From: Cytophagaceae bacterium SCN 52-12
GTDB lineage: Bacteria; Bacteroidota; Bacteroidia; Cytophagales; Spirosomataceae
Direction of reading: 5' to 3'
Length of the DNA: 33,223 nt
NCBI GenBank assembly: GCA_001724175.1
Contig: MEDT01000108.1
Coordinates: 1-33,223 of the forward strand
The notes below the pieces were generated by a model, which ran no database searches, was not told the origin of the DNA, and saw nothing but the letters and a program-made list of their open reading frames with translations. The position numbers and the translations under genes are program-made. This document shows positions 15,821 to 25,343 of the stretch, one piece after another; within the stretch, counting starts at the first letter, position 1, and each line of letters begins with the position of its first letter.

Positions 15821-17629
15821 ATGAATTTCTATAAATCTTTACGCAGCAAAGCTTGCATCGGCGCGCTACTCGCGCTGACTGTCCCGCTGAACTCCTGCGA
15901 GGACTACCTTGACAAAGCGCCCCAGGCGGATATCACTGAAAAGGATGCCTTCGGTAATTTCCTGAGCTTCCAGGGATTTGTTGAGGAAATGTACAACTGC
16001 ATCATGGACCCCAATAAGGGCGGCGCCTGGAACGCCTACCTGTTTGCCGACGAAACCCTCAACAATTACCCCTATGCTTTCGACCAGGGCAACTATTGGG
16101 GCAATTCAGGCTATTTCTTCGGGCAGACAGTTAATACCAGAGACAACAACTCCAGGACCAAAAGGATATGGGAGTATGCGTGGTATGCCCTCCGTAAAGC
16201 CAATCTCGCACTTGAAAAGATCGACGAGCCCGACCTGTTTGAAGGTACGGAAGAAGAAAAAAACCACATCAAGGGACAGGCGCACTTCTTCAGAGGATGG
16301 TTTTATTTTGAATTATGCCGCTACTGGGGCGGGATGCCCTATATCGACAAGGTGCTAACCCCCACCGAAGAGATGACGACAGAGGAGTTCAAACGCCTCA
16401 CTTTCCAGGAAACTGCCATCAAAATGGCTCAGGACTTCCGGGCTGCTGCCGATCTGCTCCCCAATCACTGGGATCTCTCCGGGCCGGGACAGAGGACCCA
16501 GGGGCACAATCGCGACCGGTTCAACAAATTCCACGCCCTAGGCTATATGGGGAAAGCCCTCCTGTACGCAGCCAGCCCTATGATCAACGAGGAGGCGAAA
16601 GGTTCGAATACCTTCGACCCCGAGCTGGCTAAGCAGGCGGCCGAAGCCTTCGGAGAACTACTGACGCTGGCCGACCAGACCGGCATCTATTCGCTTCAAA
16701 GCTGGGACAACTGGACTGACAATTTCTGGAGATGGAACAATGAAAGGCCAGGCGGTACAGAATGTATCATGGTGCCAGTCATCTTCGACAGGGGCCGTGT
16801 GAGATGGTCGACGGTCGGCGCGACCGTTCCTTCGTCGTTCGCGATGAACAGCGGCACCAATGCGGATGTACCCGCGCATAGCTTTACCAAAAATTACGGT
16901 ATGGCTAACGGACTGCCGCTTGACGACCCGGAATCGGGATACAATCCAAACGACCCCTGGGCAGGAAGAGATCCCCGTTTTTATAGGGACATCGCGGTAG
17001 ACGGCGACAAGATACACAGTGCAGCCGGGCCTGACCAGTTCGCCCAGCTGTACAACGGCGGTTATCACCGCACGACGATCAATCCCCCGAGCGTCACAGG
17101 ATACTATGCCAAAAGGTACTCCCCCATCGGGCCGGATTGGAGCAATTCCAGGGCCGACGGGTTGCAGGCCTATGTTCCCTACCTGAGGCTTGCCGATATC
17201 TACCTGATGTATGCCGAAGCGGTAAACTTCTCGACCGGCGGAGGGCCGAAAGCCAAATCTTCCAACTATTCGCTTACTGCCGAAGAAGCGCTCAATAAGG
17301 TCAGGAACCGCGCGCAGCTTCCCGATATATCGACCAAATACACGGCTTCAAAGGAAATTTTCTTCGAGGAGCTGATCCGTGAAAGAGCAGTGGAGCTCGC
17401 GTTTGAAGGCGCCCGGTTCTGCGACCTGAGAAGGTGGAACCTCAACGGGGACCCCCGGTTCCTCGACAAGACGGCCATCGACTTTGACCGCGGACCCGAC
17501 GGGAAGCCCGTCAACATCAGGGAACGCGTGATCATCACCCGTACGGCGGAGAAAAAGCATAACTGGCTGCCCATCCAGGTAAATTTCACACGGATGTTCA
17601 AAGATTTCCCCCAAAACCCGGGCTGGTAA
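15821..17629 (+). CDS. SusD/RagB-family glycan-binding lipoprotein (first copy)
   Basis: Cell-surface lipoprotein that caps the SusC barrel and binds the glycan. The ATG at 15821 is chosen over an in-frame TTG at 15812. The 602-residue product has a signal peptide with lipobox LNSC, giving lipidated C26, followed by EDYLDKAP, a typical SusD mature start. Helical TPR-like segments cover about 80-250 (IWEYAWYALRKANLALEKID, GQAHFFRGWFYFELCRYWGG) and the SusD C-terminal half follows (LRLADIYLMYAEAVN, ELIRERAVELAFEGARFCDL), ending in FPQNPGW. It directly follows the split susC by 17 bp and precedes the second susC by 24 bp, so co-transcription is very likely. If the partner SusC is truly off, this SusD is an orphan. 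Confidence 0.95.
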   Translation: MNFYKSLRSKACIGALLALTVPLNSCEDYLDKAPQADITEKDAFGNFLSFQGFVEEMYNCIMDPNKGGAWNAYLFADETLNNYPYAFDQGNYWGNSGYFFGQTVNTRDNNSRTKRIWEYAWYALRKANLALEKIDEPDLFEGTEEEKNHIKGQAHFFRGWFYFELCRYWGGMPYIDKVLTPTEEMTTEEFKRLTFQETAIKMAQDFRAAADLLPNHWDLSGPGQRTQGHNRDRFNKFHALGYMGKALLYAASPMINEEAKGSNTFDPELAKQAAEAFGELLTLADQTGIYSLQSWDNWTDNFWRWNNERPGGTECIMVPVIFDRGRVRWSTVGATVPSSFAMNSGTNADVPAHSFTKNYGMANGLPLDDPESGYNPNDPWAGRDPRFYRDIAVDGDKIHSAAGPDQFAQLYNGGYHRTTINPPSVTGYYAKRYSPIGPDWSNSRADGLQAYVPYLRLADIYLMYAEAVNFSTGGGPKAKSSNYSLTAEEALNKVRNRAQLPDISTKYTASKEIFFEELIRERAVELAFEGARFCDLRRWNLNGDPRFLDKTAIDFDRGPDGKPVNIRERVIITRTAEKKHNWLPIQVNFTRMFKDFPQNPGW

Positions 17630-17653
17630 AAATCTCCACTTTAAATGAAGTAA

Positions 17654-20497
17654 ATGACAATGAGAATAGTACCTTATATACTATTGCTGGCTTGCTTTGG
17701 GTTCGCCAATACAGCATCCGCACAGGTCGATACTGTGTTAGTAGACGCCGGCAGCCAGGATAACCAGGAAGTAAGCGTCGCTTTCGGGAAGAAAAACAAG
17801 GATGAAATAACCGGGGCGGTCGCGGTTCCCAATATCAAGGCCGCTGTCAGCTCCGACTACAATATCTTTTTAGGCAGTTTCCTGACGGCCCGTACGCTCG
17901 GGATGATAGGCAGCAACAATATCCGCGGCCTGGGTATCGGGCTCGAGGTGGCAGACCTTACCGGGAGCGGCCCCGGAAGCGGAAATGCACTCTATATAGT
18001 CGACGGCCTTCCGAGAGACCTGGAAGGGTTGCGCTTTTCGGAAATCGAGAGTATTACGGTGCTGAAAGACGTCAACGCGGCGGTGCTTTACGGAAGCGCT
18101 GCGGTAAACGGCGTGATCCAGATCACCACCAAACGCGGGGCCGCCAACAAGCCAATGGCTTCCGTGTCCGTAAACAGAGGAGTCTCGATCCCCCAGGCTT
18201 TGCCCAAATACCTGAACTCGGCCGACTACATGGAATGGTATAACCGGGCGCGCCAGAGCGACGGTCAGACCCACCAGTTCAGCGATGAGATGATCGCGAA
18301 CTACCGGAACGGGAACCCCTACCGGTACCCCAGCGTCGATTATTACTCCAGCGACTATCTCCGTCCGAATAAGGTCTACACTGACGTGATCACCGAGTTT
18401 TCCGGCGGGGATGAAAACGCGCGCTTCTATACTAACCTGGGCTGGAATTCTGCCGGCGGGCTCCTCGATTTCGGGGAAGCGGCGAATTCCCGGTTCAACC
18501 TCTTCAATGTGAGGGGCAACGTCGACTTAAAGGTAAATCCCTGGATCAATACCGCCATCGACGCCGCGGCGATTTTTGCCCAGGATAGGGGTATCAGGGG
18601 AAACTTCTGGAGTGCCGCCGCCAATACACGCCCTTATGAATTTGCACCGCTGCTGCCGTTCGATCTTATCGATCCAGAACTCCCCCAGCTGACCGGACGG
18701 AAAAACGATGTGGAAGGCAAGTACCTCCTTGGAGGGACCACCAATTTCCTGACCAATCCCATAGCTGACTCCTATTCGGGAGGAGCAGTAGATGGGATAT
18801 TCAGGAAATTCACCTTCAATAACCGCATCAATTTCGACCTGGACCAGTTCATCAAAGGGTTTTCTTTCCATACCAACATCAGCTTCGACTACTTTACCGG
18901 CTATGGGCAGACCGTATTCAACGAGTACTCGGTCTATACCCCGACCTGGCATGCTACCGAAGACCGCATCACCGCCCTCACCCAGCACGGCCAGGATGTG
19001 CGCCCCGGGACCCAGGTAGTCTCAAACCCCTATTTCAGAAGGCGCATTGGGTTCTCCGGTCTCTTTAATTACGACCGGCTATTCGACGACAAACACCGCA
19101 TCAGCGGGAAGCTGATCGCTTTCGGTAGTGTGTTTAAAGAAAGGGACAATGCGTTTGATGGGATTGACAATTTGCAGGGCTTTAAGCAGGCGCACCTCGG
19201 GCTGCAGCTGTCTTATGCCTACGACAGCAAATACGTGATCGATTTCAGCAGCGCCGCGGTCAACTCCATCAAGCTCGCACCCGGCAACCGGATCGGCTTC
19301 TCGCCTACGCTCGGCGTGGCATGGGTAGCGTCTTCCGAAGATTTCCTGGCCGACAACCCGGTGATCGACTACCTGAAGCTGCGCCTTTCGGGAGGTGTGC
19401 TGAAATCCGACATGCAGATCGGCGGCTTCTTCTACTATGACCACCGGTATTCGGGGTCGGGGAACTATACCTGGTATGAAGGGAGCCGCAGCCGTGCCTC
19501 GACCGTTTCGAGCTGGCTGGGCAACACGGGGCTGGGCTATTCCGGCAGGAACGAGGTCAACCTCGGCCTCGAAGCGCTGATGTTCGACAAGTCATTCGGG
19601 GTAGAGGCCAACGTGTTCTACGACTATTACAACAAGCTTGTCGTCCGACCAGGCACCCAATTCCCGAGCTTTTATACCGACTTTATCTCCTACCAGAACT
19701 TCGAAGCCGACCGCTATGCAGGCGCGGAGCTGGGGCTGAGCTACAACCGGCAGATCGGCGACTGGCGCGTTTTTACCGGGGTCAATATGCTCTACGTCAC
19801 CTCCAGACGCATGATCGTTGACGAAGCCTACGACTTCGATTATCTGAACCGGAAGGGACAGCCGAAAGACGCAACTTTCGGACTGGAGGCGCTGGGGCTT
19901 TTCCAGAGCCAGCAGGAGATCGACGACAGCCCTATACAAACCTTCGGGACAGTAAGGCCCGGCGATATAAAGTATAAGGATCAGAACGGCGACGGCATCA
20001 TCAACTCCAACGACGAAGTGTACCTGCGCCGCTACCAGGCGCCCCTTTCCGGCGGCCTCCAGCTGAACATAGGATATAAGAATTTCAACCTTTTTATGCT
20101 CGGAGAGGCGCGCTTCGGCGTCGACAACTTCAGGGAAAGCAGCTACTTCTGGCTCGACGGTCAAAAGAAATACTCGGAAATAGCGCTCAACAGTTGGACG
20201 CCCGAAACGGCGCAAACCGCCACCCATCCGCGGCTCAGCTCGGTAACCAACAGCAACAACCACAGGAGATCGACCTACTGGATGTATAGCGACGACTTCT
20301 TCCAGATGCGGAGAATGCAGCTGACCTACGATTTCGAGAAGGATTTCGCAGGCAAGCTGGGCATGAGCAACCTGAGGATCTTCGCCAATGCGACCGACCT
20401 GTTCCAGTTTGCACCGAACAAGGAGATCCGGAAGGTCAGGATCGGGGCCGAACCGAATTATCACTCATTTTCCCTGGGGCTGACGGCCGATTTCTAA
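17654..20497 (+). CDS. SusC-family TonB-dependent transporter, short N-terminus (second copy)
   Basis: Outer-membrane glycan importer of 947 residues. A signal peptide ends at about residue 24 (TASAQ); the ATG at 17660 is an alternative start. Unlike the first SusC it has neither an STN nor a carboxypeptidase-regulatory-like domain: after about 15 residues comes EVSVAFGKKNKDEITGAVA, which aligns with the TonB-box region of typical SusC proteins, then the plug (LYIVDGLPRDLEGLRFSEIE, ITVLKDVNAAVLYGSAAVNG) to about residue 165, and the barrel to the C-terminal SLGLTADF. The frame is intact. Without STN it should not signal to FecR, so it probably imports under control of the first system. Its partner SusD is displaced to 151 bp downstream by a repeat-like element. 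Confidence 0.93.
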   Translation: MTMRIVPYILLLACFGFANTASAQVDTVLVDAGSQDNQEVSVAFGKKNKDEITGAVAVPNIKAAVSSDYNIFLGSFLTARTLGMIGSNNIRGLGIGLEVADLTGSGPGSGNALYIVDGLPRDLEGLRFSEIESITVLKDVNAAVLYGSAAVNGVIQITTKRGAANKPMASVSVNRGVSIPQALPKYLNSADYMEWYNRARQSDGQTHQFSDEMIANYRNGNPYRYPSVDYYSSDYLRPNKVYTDVITEFSGGDENARFYTNLGWNSAGGLLDFGEAANSRFNLFNVRGNVDLKVNPWINTAIDAAAIFAQDRGIRGNFWSAAANTRPYEFAPLLPFDLIDPELPQLTGRKNDVEGKYLLGGTTNFLTNPIADSYSGGAVDGIFRKFTFNNRINFDLDQFIKGFSFHTNISFDYFTGYGQTVFNEYSVYTPTWHATEDRITALTQHGQDVRPGTQVVSNPYFRRRIGFSGLFNYDRLFDDKHRISGKLIAFGSVFKERDNAFDGIDNLQGFKQAHLGLQLSYAYDSKYVIDFSSAAVNSIKLAPGNRIGFSPTLGVAWVASSEDFLADNPVIDYLKLRLSGGVLKSDMQIGGFFYYDHRYSGSGNYTWYEGSRSRASTVSSWLGNTGLGYSGRNEVNLGLEALMFDKSFGVEANVFYDYYNKLVVRPGTQFPSFYTDFISYQNFEADRYAGAELGLSYNRQIGDWRVFTGVNMLYVTSRRMIVDEAYDFDYLNRKGQPKDATFGLEALGLFQSQQEIDDSPIQTFGTVRPGDIKYKDQNGDGIINSNDEVYLRRYQAPLSGGLQLNIGYKNFNLFMLGEARFGVDNFRESSYFWLDGQKKYSEIALNSWTPETAQTATHPRLSSVTNSNNHRRSTYWMYSDDFFQMRRMQLTYDFEKDFAGKLGMSNLRIFANATDLFQFAPNKEIRKVRIGAEPNYHSFSLGLTADF

Positions 20498-20523
20498 TAG
20501 TAAACTATAAAATAGCCGTAAGC

Positions 20524-20614
20524 CGTTAGGTTTCAGGTATTAGGTTTTAGCCATAAGCGGCACGCCGCCCAGGCCGGTGATGATTAATCCTTCGACAGGC
20601 TCAGGGACCTAACG
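20524..20614. repeat. Repeat-like intergenic element between susC and susD
   Basis: The element is bounded by CGTTAGGT (20524-20531) and its perfect inverse ACCTAACG (20607-20614). Inside are a TTAGGTTT-like repeated tract (20526-20550) and CCTTCGACAGGCTCAGGG at 20589-20606, which resembles a short motif that I recall as widely scattered in bacterial intergenic DNA. It fills most of a 151-bp gap in an operon whose other gaps are 1 to 24 bp. A non-autonomous mobile element or REP-like repeat is a reasonable guess; no target-site duplication was identified. Confidence 0.5.
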
Positions 20615-20648
20615 CCTAACAGCAAATAGCTTAAACCTTTTTATACAC

Positions 20649-22415
20649 ATGAAGATCAATATCAAAATATGGGTAACCGGCCTGCTGCTTTGCGTAGCCG
20701 CGTCGTGCACGATGCTGGAGCCCGAAGATGACAACCATAATACGCTCGACCGTGTCAACAGGGACCCGGCCTTTGCAGAGGGGCTGCTGCTGCGGGCCTA
20801 TAACCTCGTCCCTACGAACAATTACTCCTTCGACGAAGTGGCCACCGACGACGCGGTAACCAACAACAGGACCGCCAACTACCTCAGGATGGCCACCGGC
20901 GAATGGACGGCACGGTTTAACCCGCAAAACATGTGGGATAATGCCAATCTCGCCATTATGTACATTAACCAGTTCCTTTCGGTAGTAGACGAAGTCCCAT
21001 GGAAACGTACCAATGCAGAAGTTGAAGAGCTGTACAAACGTCGCTTCAGAGGTGAATCTTTCGCGCTCAGGGCGATGTTCAAATATTACCTGCTGCGGAA
21101 CCACGGAGGCTTCGATGCGGGCGGCTCTCCCCTCGGAATCCCCATTTACAACGAGTTCCTGGAAGACCGTGACGGTTTTGCGACGCCGCGCGCTTCGTTT
21201 AGCGAATCTGTTCAAAGCATCTACGCCGATATCGACGAAGCCCTCAAATACCTGCCGATGGATTTCGGGAATATCGCTTCGCTGGACCAGCTCCAGGGGA
21301 CGCCGCTCAGCGATGTCACTTCTACACAATTCTATAACGACGTTTTCGGGGATTTTTCCCAGCAGCGTATGACGGCGCGCCACGCATTGACTATCAAGTC
21401 AAAAGTAGCGCTGCTTGCGGCCAGCCCCGCATTCAATACCGATAATACTACCACACTGTGGACCGAGGCTGCCAACCAGGCGGCAAGGCTGCTGAACGAT
21501 ATCAACGGAGTCAGCGGCCTGGATCCGAATGGGCATGTCTTTTATCTTAAACCCCAGGTAGACCAGGCGGATATAACCACCGGCGACCGGAATGACCTGG
21601 GCGAGATCATGTGGCGGAGGCCCATCACTACCGACCGGACCAGGGAAACGGCAAATTTCCCGCCTACGTTATACGGGCAAGGCTCCATCAACCCGACCCA
21701 AAACCTGGTCGATGCCTTCCCAATGGCCAACGGGTATCCGATCTCTCATCCCGGGTCGAAATATGACGCTTCAAATCCCTACCAGGGCCGCGATCCGAGA
21801 TTGGCTCAATATATTGTTTACAACGGCAGCAGGTTGAGAAACACAGAGATCAGAACGGAAGTAGGCGGAGGAGACAACGGGATCGAGGCGCTGCCTACCT
21901 CTACCCGTACGGGCTACTACCTCCGGAAGCTGCTCAGGGAAGACGTAAACGTGAACCCGGCTTCTCCTTCCGATCAGAAACATTTCAATACCCACATCCG
22001 GTATACGGAGATCTTTCTCAACTACGCCGAAGCCGCCAACGAGGCATGGGGACCGGACGGTACCGGGACAAACGCGTTCTCTGCGAGGGATGTGATCGCC
22101 GCTATCCGGAAAAGAGCCGGGATAAGCCAGCCCGACGCCTACCTGGCAGGCCTCGTCACAAAAGAAGAATTCAGGGAGCTGATCCGTAACGAAAGAAGGC
22201 TCGAGCTTTGCTTCGAAGGATTCCGCTTCTGGGATATCCGCAGGTGGAAGCTTGACCTGACCACTCCTGCCAGAGGAGTAAGGATATCAGGCGGATCCTA
22301 TCAGTATTTTGACGTAGAGCCCAGGAGCTACGACAACAGCTTCATGCACTATGGTCCGATCCCCGACCGGGAGATCACCAAGTTTCAATTGGTTCAGAAC
22401 AAAGGATGGAATTAA
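20649..22415 (+). CDS. SusD/RagB-family glycan-binding lipoprotein (second copy)
   Basis: Surface lipoprotein partner of the second SusC. The 588-residue product has a signal peptide with lipobox AASC and lipidated C20, followed by an acidic mature start (TMLEPEDDN) consistent with surface export. SusD hallmarks are the helical pairs RFRGESFALRAMFKYYLLRN (about 136-155) and TARHALTIKSKVALLAASPA, then IRYTEIFLNYAEAANEAWG and ELIRNERRLELCFEGFRFWD near the C-terminus, and the final LVQNKGWN. It resembles the first SusD only in family motifs, so the two pairs probably bind different parts or sizes of glycan. The next gene starts 3 bp after its stop. Confidence 0.95.
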   Translation: MKINIKIWVTGLLLCVAASCTMLEPEDDNHNTLDRVNRDPAFAEGLLLRAYNLVPTNNYSFDEVATDDAVTNNRTANYLRMATGEWTARFNPQNMWDNANLAIMYINQFLSVVDEVPWKRTNAEVEELYKRRFRGESFALRAMFKYYLLRNHGGFDAGGSPLGIPIYNEFLEDRDGFATPRASFSESVQSIYADIDEALKYLPMDFGNIASLDQLQGTPLSDVTSTQFYNDVFGDFSQQRMTARHALTIKSKVALLAASPAFNTDNTTTLWTEAANQAARLLNDINGVSGLDPNGHVFYLKPQVDQADITTGDRNDLGEIMWRRPITTDRTRETANFPPTLYGQGSINPTQNLVDAFPMANGYPISHPGSKYDASNPYQGRDPRLAQYIVYNGSRLRNTEIRTEVGGGDNGIEALPTSTRTGYYLRKLLREDVNVNPASPSDQKHFNTHIRYTEIFLNYAEAANEAWGPDGTGTNAFSARDVIAAIRKRAGISQPDAYLAGLVTKEEFRELIRNERRLELCFEGFRFWDIRRWKLDLTTPARGVRISGGSYQYFDVEPRSYDNSFMHYGPIPDREITKFQLVQNKGWN

Positions 22416-22417
22416 TT

Positions 22418-23458
22418 ATGCAACCTGGAAAAAAAGATTTTATGCAAAAATTACTAGTAGCCGCATTCCTGATGACCGGTCTCTATGCCTGCAAAAACGC
22501 TGAAATTGACCACCCGGACTTTGACTACACTACTGGATATTTCCCTTATCAATACCCCGTAAGAACACTGGTACTGGGGGATGACATCTACGACAACACT
22601 AACGATAACGCGCATAAGTTCGTGATTTCCGTAGCAATGGGAGGCGTGTACGAGAATACAAAAGAACGCTCGTTCAGCTTCCGCGTTGATGAAACGCTCT
22701 GTAACAATGCCGCTTTCAATGGTGCCGGCGATACAATACTGCCTCTCCCGGCCGGTTATTACAGCCTGAGCTCTCCCGGTACGATCGTCATACCGGGCGG
22801 GAAGGTAAACGGCGGAGTTGAAGTGCAGCTGACCGATGCTTTTTTTAGCGATCCGAAGGCGATCACGCTGGGTTATGTCGTACCCCTGGTGCTCACCGGA
22901 TCTAACGACGTGGATTCGATCCTGACCGGCAGCTCTACCCTGCCTTCACCCGATAGGCGTATTGCCGGCAACTGGATAGCGGCGCCGAAAGATTTTACCA
23001 TGTTTGCCATAAAATATATCAACGAGTTCCACGGGAACTATTTCCATTCGGGCGAAGCTTATGTAGCTGATGCAGCGGGTAAGCGGCTGGATGAACGTGT
23101 ATATAAAAAAGCGTATATTGAGCAGAATGACGTACGGCTCCTGACCACCACTGCCAGGAACCAGGTAAAGCTGAGTACTTTCCTGCAGTCAGATACCCTG
23201 ACGGGACAAATCAACATGCTGCTCGACTTTAACGGCAACCAGTGTACGGTCTCTTCCGCGGATACCAATTTCGTCATAACCGGTACGGGAGAGTTCAAAA
23301 AGGACGCCTTTGAGTGGGGAAATAAGAAACGGAACGGCATTACGCTGACGTACGAGGTTACCGACGGCGTCAACATCTACCATGCCAGGGATGAGCTGGT
23401 TGCACGCGACAGGGCTGTGAAGATGGAAACTTTCACACCCGCCATCATTCAGCAGTAA
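22418..23458 (+). CDS. DUF1735/DUF5627-type surface glycan-binding lipoprotein
   Basis: Third surface lipoprotein of the PUL, probably an accessory glycan-binding protein. The ATG at 22418 is preferred over 22406, which overlaps susD; 22442 is also possible. The 346-residue product has a signal peptide with lipobox LYAC and lipidated C25. Residues about 26-150 look like DUF1735 (FDYTTGYFPYQYPVRTLVLG, GGVYENTKERSFSFRVDE), and about 185-340 like DUF5627 (RIAGNWIAAPKDFTMFAIKY, INEFHGNYFHSGEA). This pairing, from memory, is frequent downstream of SusCD in Bacteroidota PULs. There is no catalytic signature. It sits 2 bp after susD and 1 bp before the lyase gene, so it belongs to the same operon. 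Confidence 0.82.
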   Translation: MQPGKKDFMQKLLVAAFLMTGLYACKNAEIDHPDFDYTTGYFPYQYPVRTLVLGDDIYDNTNDNAHKFVISVAMGGVYENTKERSFSFRVDETLCNNAAFNGAGDTILPLPAGYYSLSSPGTIVIPGGKVNGGVEVQLTDAFFSDPKAITLGYVVPLVLTGSNDVDSILTGSSTLPSPDRRIAGNWIAAPKDFTMFAIKYINEFHGNYFHSGEAYVADAAGKRLDERVYKKAYIEQNDVRLLTTTARNQVKLSTFLQSDTLTGQINMLLDFNGNQCTVSSADTNFVITGTGEFKKDAFEWGNKKRNGITLTYEVTDGVNIYHARDELVARDRAVKMETFTPAIIQQ

Positions 23459-23459
23459 A

Positions 23460-25337
23460 ATGAAAAAAAGCTTCATTTTCCTTCTTATCGGCTTGGTCAC
23501 AGCCTGTGGAGTCTTCGCGCAGGCTGTGACCGGAACGGGCCAGATTTCCGTCCGTCTGAAACAGCTCGGCGGGGAACATCCCCGCATCCTGATCAGGAAG
23601 GGCGATATCGAATCTCTCCGGGATGGTATCCCGGGCAGCGCGATTAAATCCAGGATACACCACGATATCCTGGAAGCATGCGACGCCATCCTGAAGATGC
23701 CCCAACTCGAAAGAGAGCTGGAAGGGCGCCGGCTGCTAGGCAAATCCCGGGAAAGCCTGAGGAGGATCTTCTACCTTTCATATGGTTACAGGATGACCGG
23801 GAAACAGGCTTATCTGAAAAGAGCGGAAGAAGAAATACTCACCGTTTGCCATTTTTCTGATTGGAACCCGTCCCATTTTCTGGATGTCGGCGAAATGACG
23901 ATGTCGGTAGCCATTGGCTATGACTGGCTCTACGACAAGCTCTCCGAAGAAACCCGGCAGCTGGCCCGCGAGGCGATCGTTGAAAAAGGAATCAAGCCCT
24001 CCTACAACAAAGATTACAACTGGTTTGTAAAGGGCACCAACAACTGGAACCAGGTATGCCATGCCGGGATGGTGTTCGGGGCGCTCGCCATTGCCGAATT
24101 CCATCCGGAGCTCAGCGCCGATGTTATTCAGAGAGCCATAGAGTTTGTGCCTAATTCCATGCAGTTTTACGCTCCCGACGGCGCCTACCCGGAAGGATAC
24201 ATGTACTGGGACTACGGCACTACGTTTAACGTATTGCTGATCGACGCGATTGAAAAAGCATTTGGCGAGGATTTCGGACTGAGCCGGCAGGAAGGCTTCC
24301 TGGAAACCGCATCGTATGAACAAAACATGATAGGCCCCTCCCTGTTGGTACATAACTGGGGTGATTCAGGTCCGGGCGCTACCCTCTCCCCCGCGTTGTT
24401 CTGGTTTGCCCGGAAAACAAACGACCCTACCCTGCTTTGGTTCCAGAATAAGATCATTACCGACGGGAAGAAGCGGTTTACGGGGGACAGGATCCTCCCG
24501 GCATTGCTCCTGTGGGCCGGCGCGATGGAGGTGGACCGTATCGGGCCGCCGTCTGAAAAGGTATGGACCGGCCAGGGAAAAAGCCCTGTCGGACTGATGC
24601 GGACCTCCTGGACTGACCCTGAGCCTGTTTTCGTAGGGTTTAAAGCTGGGTCAGCGTCAGTGAGCCATGCCCATATGGATGCGGGCAGCTTCGTGATCGA
24701 TGCAAAAGGAGAGCGCTGGGCCATGGATTTCGGTATGCAGAACTATCATTCCCTCGAAAGCCGCGGGGTCAACCTATGGAACATGGCGCAGGACTCCGAG
24801 CGCTGGAAGGTATTCAGGTACAACAACTTTGTTCATAATACCATTACTGTCAATGACCAGCTGCACAACGTAAAAGGTTATTCGAAAATCGAACGGTCGT
24901 CCGATCAGCCTGATAACATGTTCTTTACGACAGACCTGACCGAAATGTTCACGCCGCATATCGGAAAAGCGAAAAGGGCTATCGGGCTGCAGGATAAGAG
25001 CCGGGTAGTGATCCGGGATGAAATTACTACAGACCGGAATGGGGCAAAAGTCCGCTGGTCCTTCCTGACGCCGGCAAAAGCCAGGATCGTCGGCAACGAC
25101 CTGGTTGAGCTCACACAAAACGGCAAGACCATGTACCTGCAGTTTCAGAGCAGCGCCGGGCTGGCTTTAAAGACATGGTCTACCGTTTCTCCGAACGACT
25201 ATGATGCCGATAATGGCGACACGATGATAGTGGGATTCGAGGCAGAGCTTCCCGCTAATAAAACCGAATACTTTGATGTCATTTTCAGCGAAAAAAAAGA
25301 AGGAAAAATAGCTGTAAAGCCGATTGACGAGTGGTAG
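23460..25337 (+). CDS. Heparinase II/III-like polysaccharide lyase
   Basis: Putative lyase that cuts a uronic-acid-containing polysaccharide by beta-elimination. The 625-residue product has an export signal: residues 13-16 (VTAC) could be a lipobox, but cleavage after VFA at residue 20 is also possible, so surface or periplasmic placement is open. An alpha/alpha-toroid domain covers about 35-350 (SLRRIFYLSYGYRMTGKQAY, VGEMTMSVAIGYDWLYDKL), with likely active-site residues N194/N195, H201 and Y247/Y249/Y252. The beta-sandwich heparinase II/III-like domain follows, with H403 and H405 (SHAHMDAGSF) at the conserved histidine position. This set matches the usual Asn/His/Tyr machinery of the clan, but the substrate (alginate, glycosaminoglycan, another uronate polymer) cannot be read from sequence. 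It is the only degradative enzyme of the PUL. Confidence 0.85.
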   Translation: MKKSFIFLLIGLVTACGVFAQAVTGTGQISVRLKQLGGEHPRILIRKGDIESLRDGIPGSAIKSRIHHDILEACDAILKMPQLERELEGRRLLGKSRESLRRIFYLSYGYRMTGKQAYLKRAEEEILTVCHFSDWNPSHFLDVGEMTMSVAIGYDWLYDKLSEETRQLAREAIVEKGIKPSYNKDYNWFVKGTNNWNQVCHAGMVFGALAIAEFHPELSADVIQRAIEFVPNSMQFYAPDGAYPEGYMYWDYGTTFNVLLIDAIEKAFGEDFGLSRQEGFLETASYEQNMIGPSLLVHNWGDSGPGATLSPALFWFARKTNDPTLLWFQNKIITDGKKRFTGDRILPALLLWAGAMEVDRIGPPSEKVWTGQGKSPVGLMRTSWTDPEPVFVGFKAGSASVSHAHMDAGSFVIDAKGERWAMDFGMQNYHSLESRGVNLWNMAQDSERWKVFRYNNFVHNTITVNDQLHNVKGYSKIERSSDQPDNMFFTTDLTEMFTPHIGKAKRAIGLQDKSRVVIRDEITTDRNGAKVRWSFLTPAKARIVGNDLVELTQNGKTMYLQFQSSAGLALKTWSTVSPNDYDADNGDTMIVGFEAELPANKTEYFDVIFSEKKEGKIAVKPIDEW

Positions 25338-25343
25338 CAGCCC

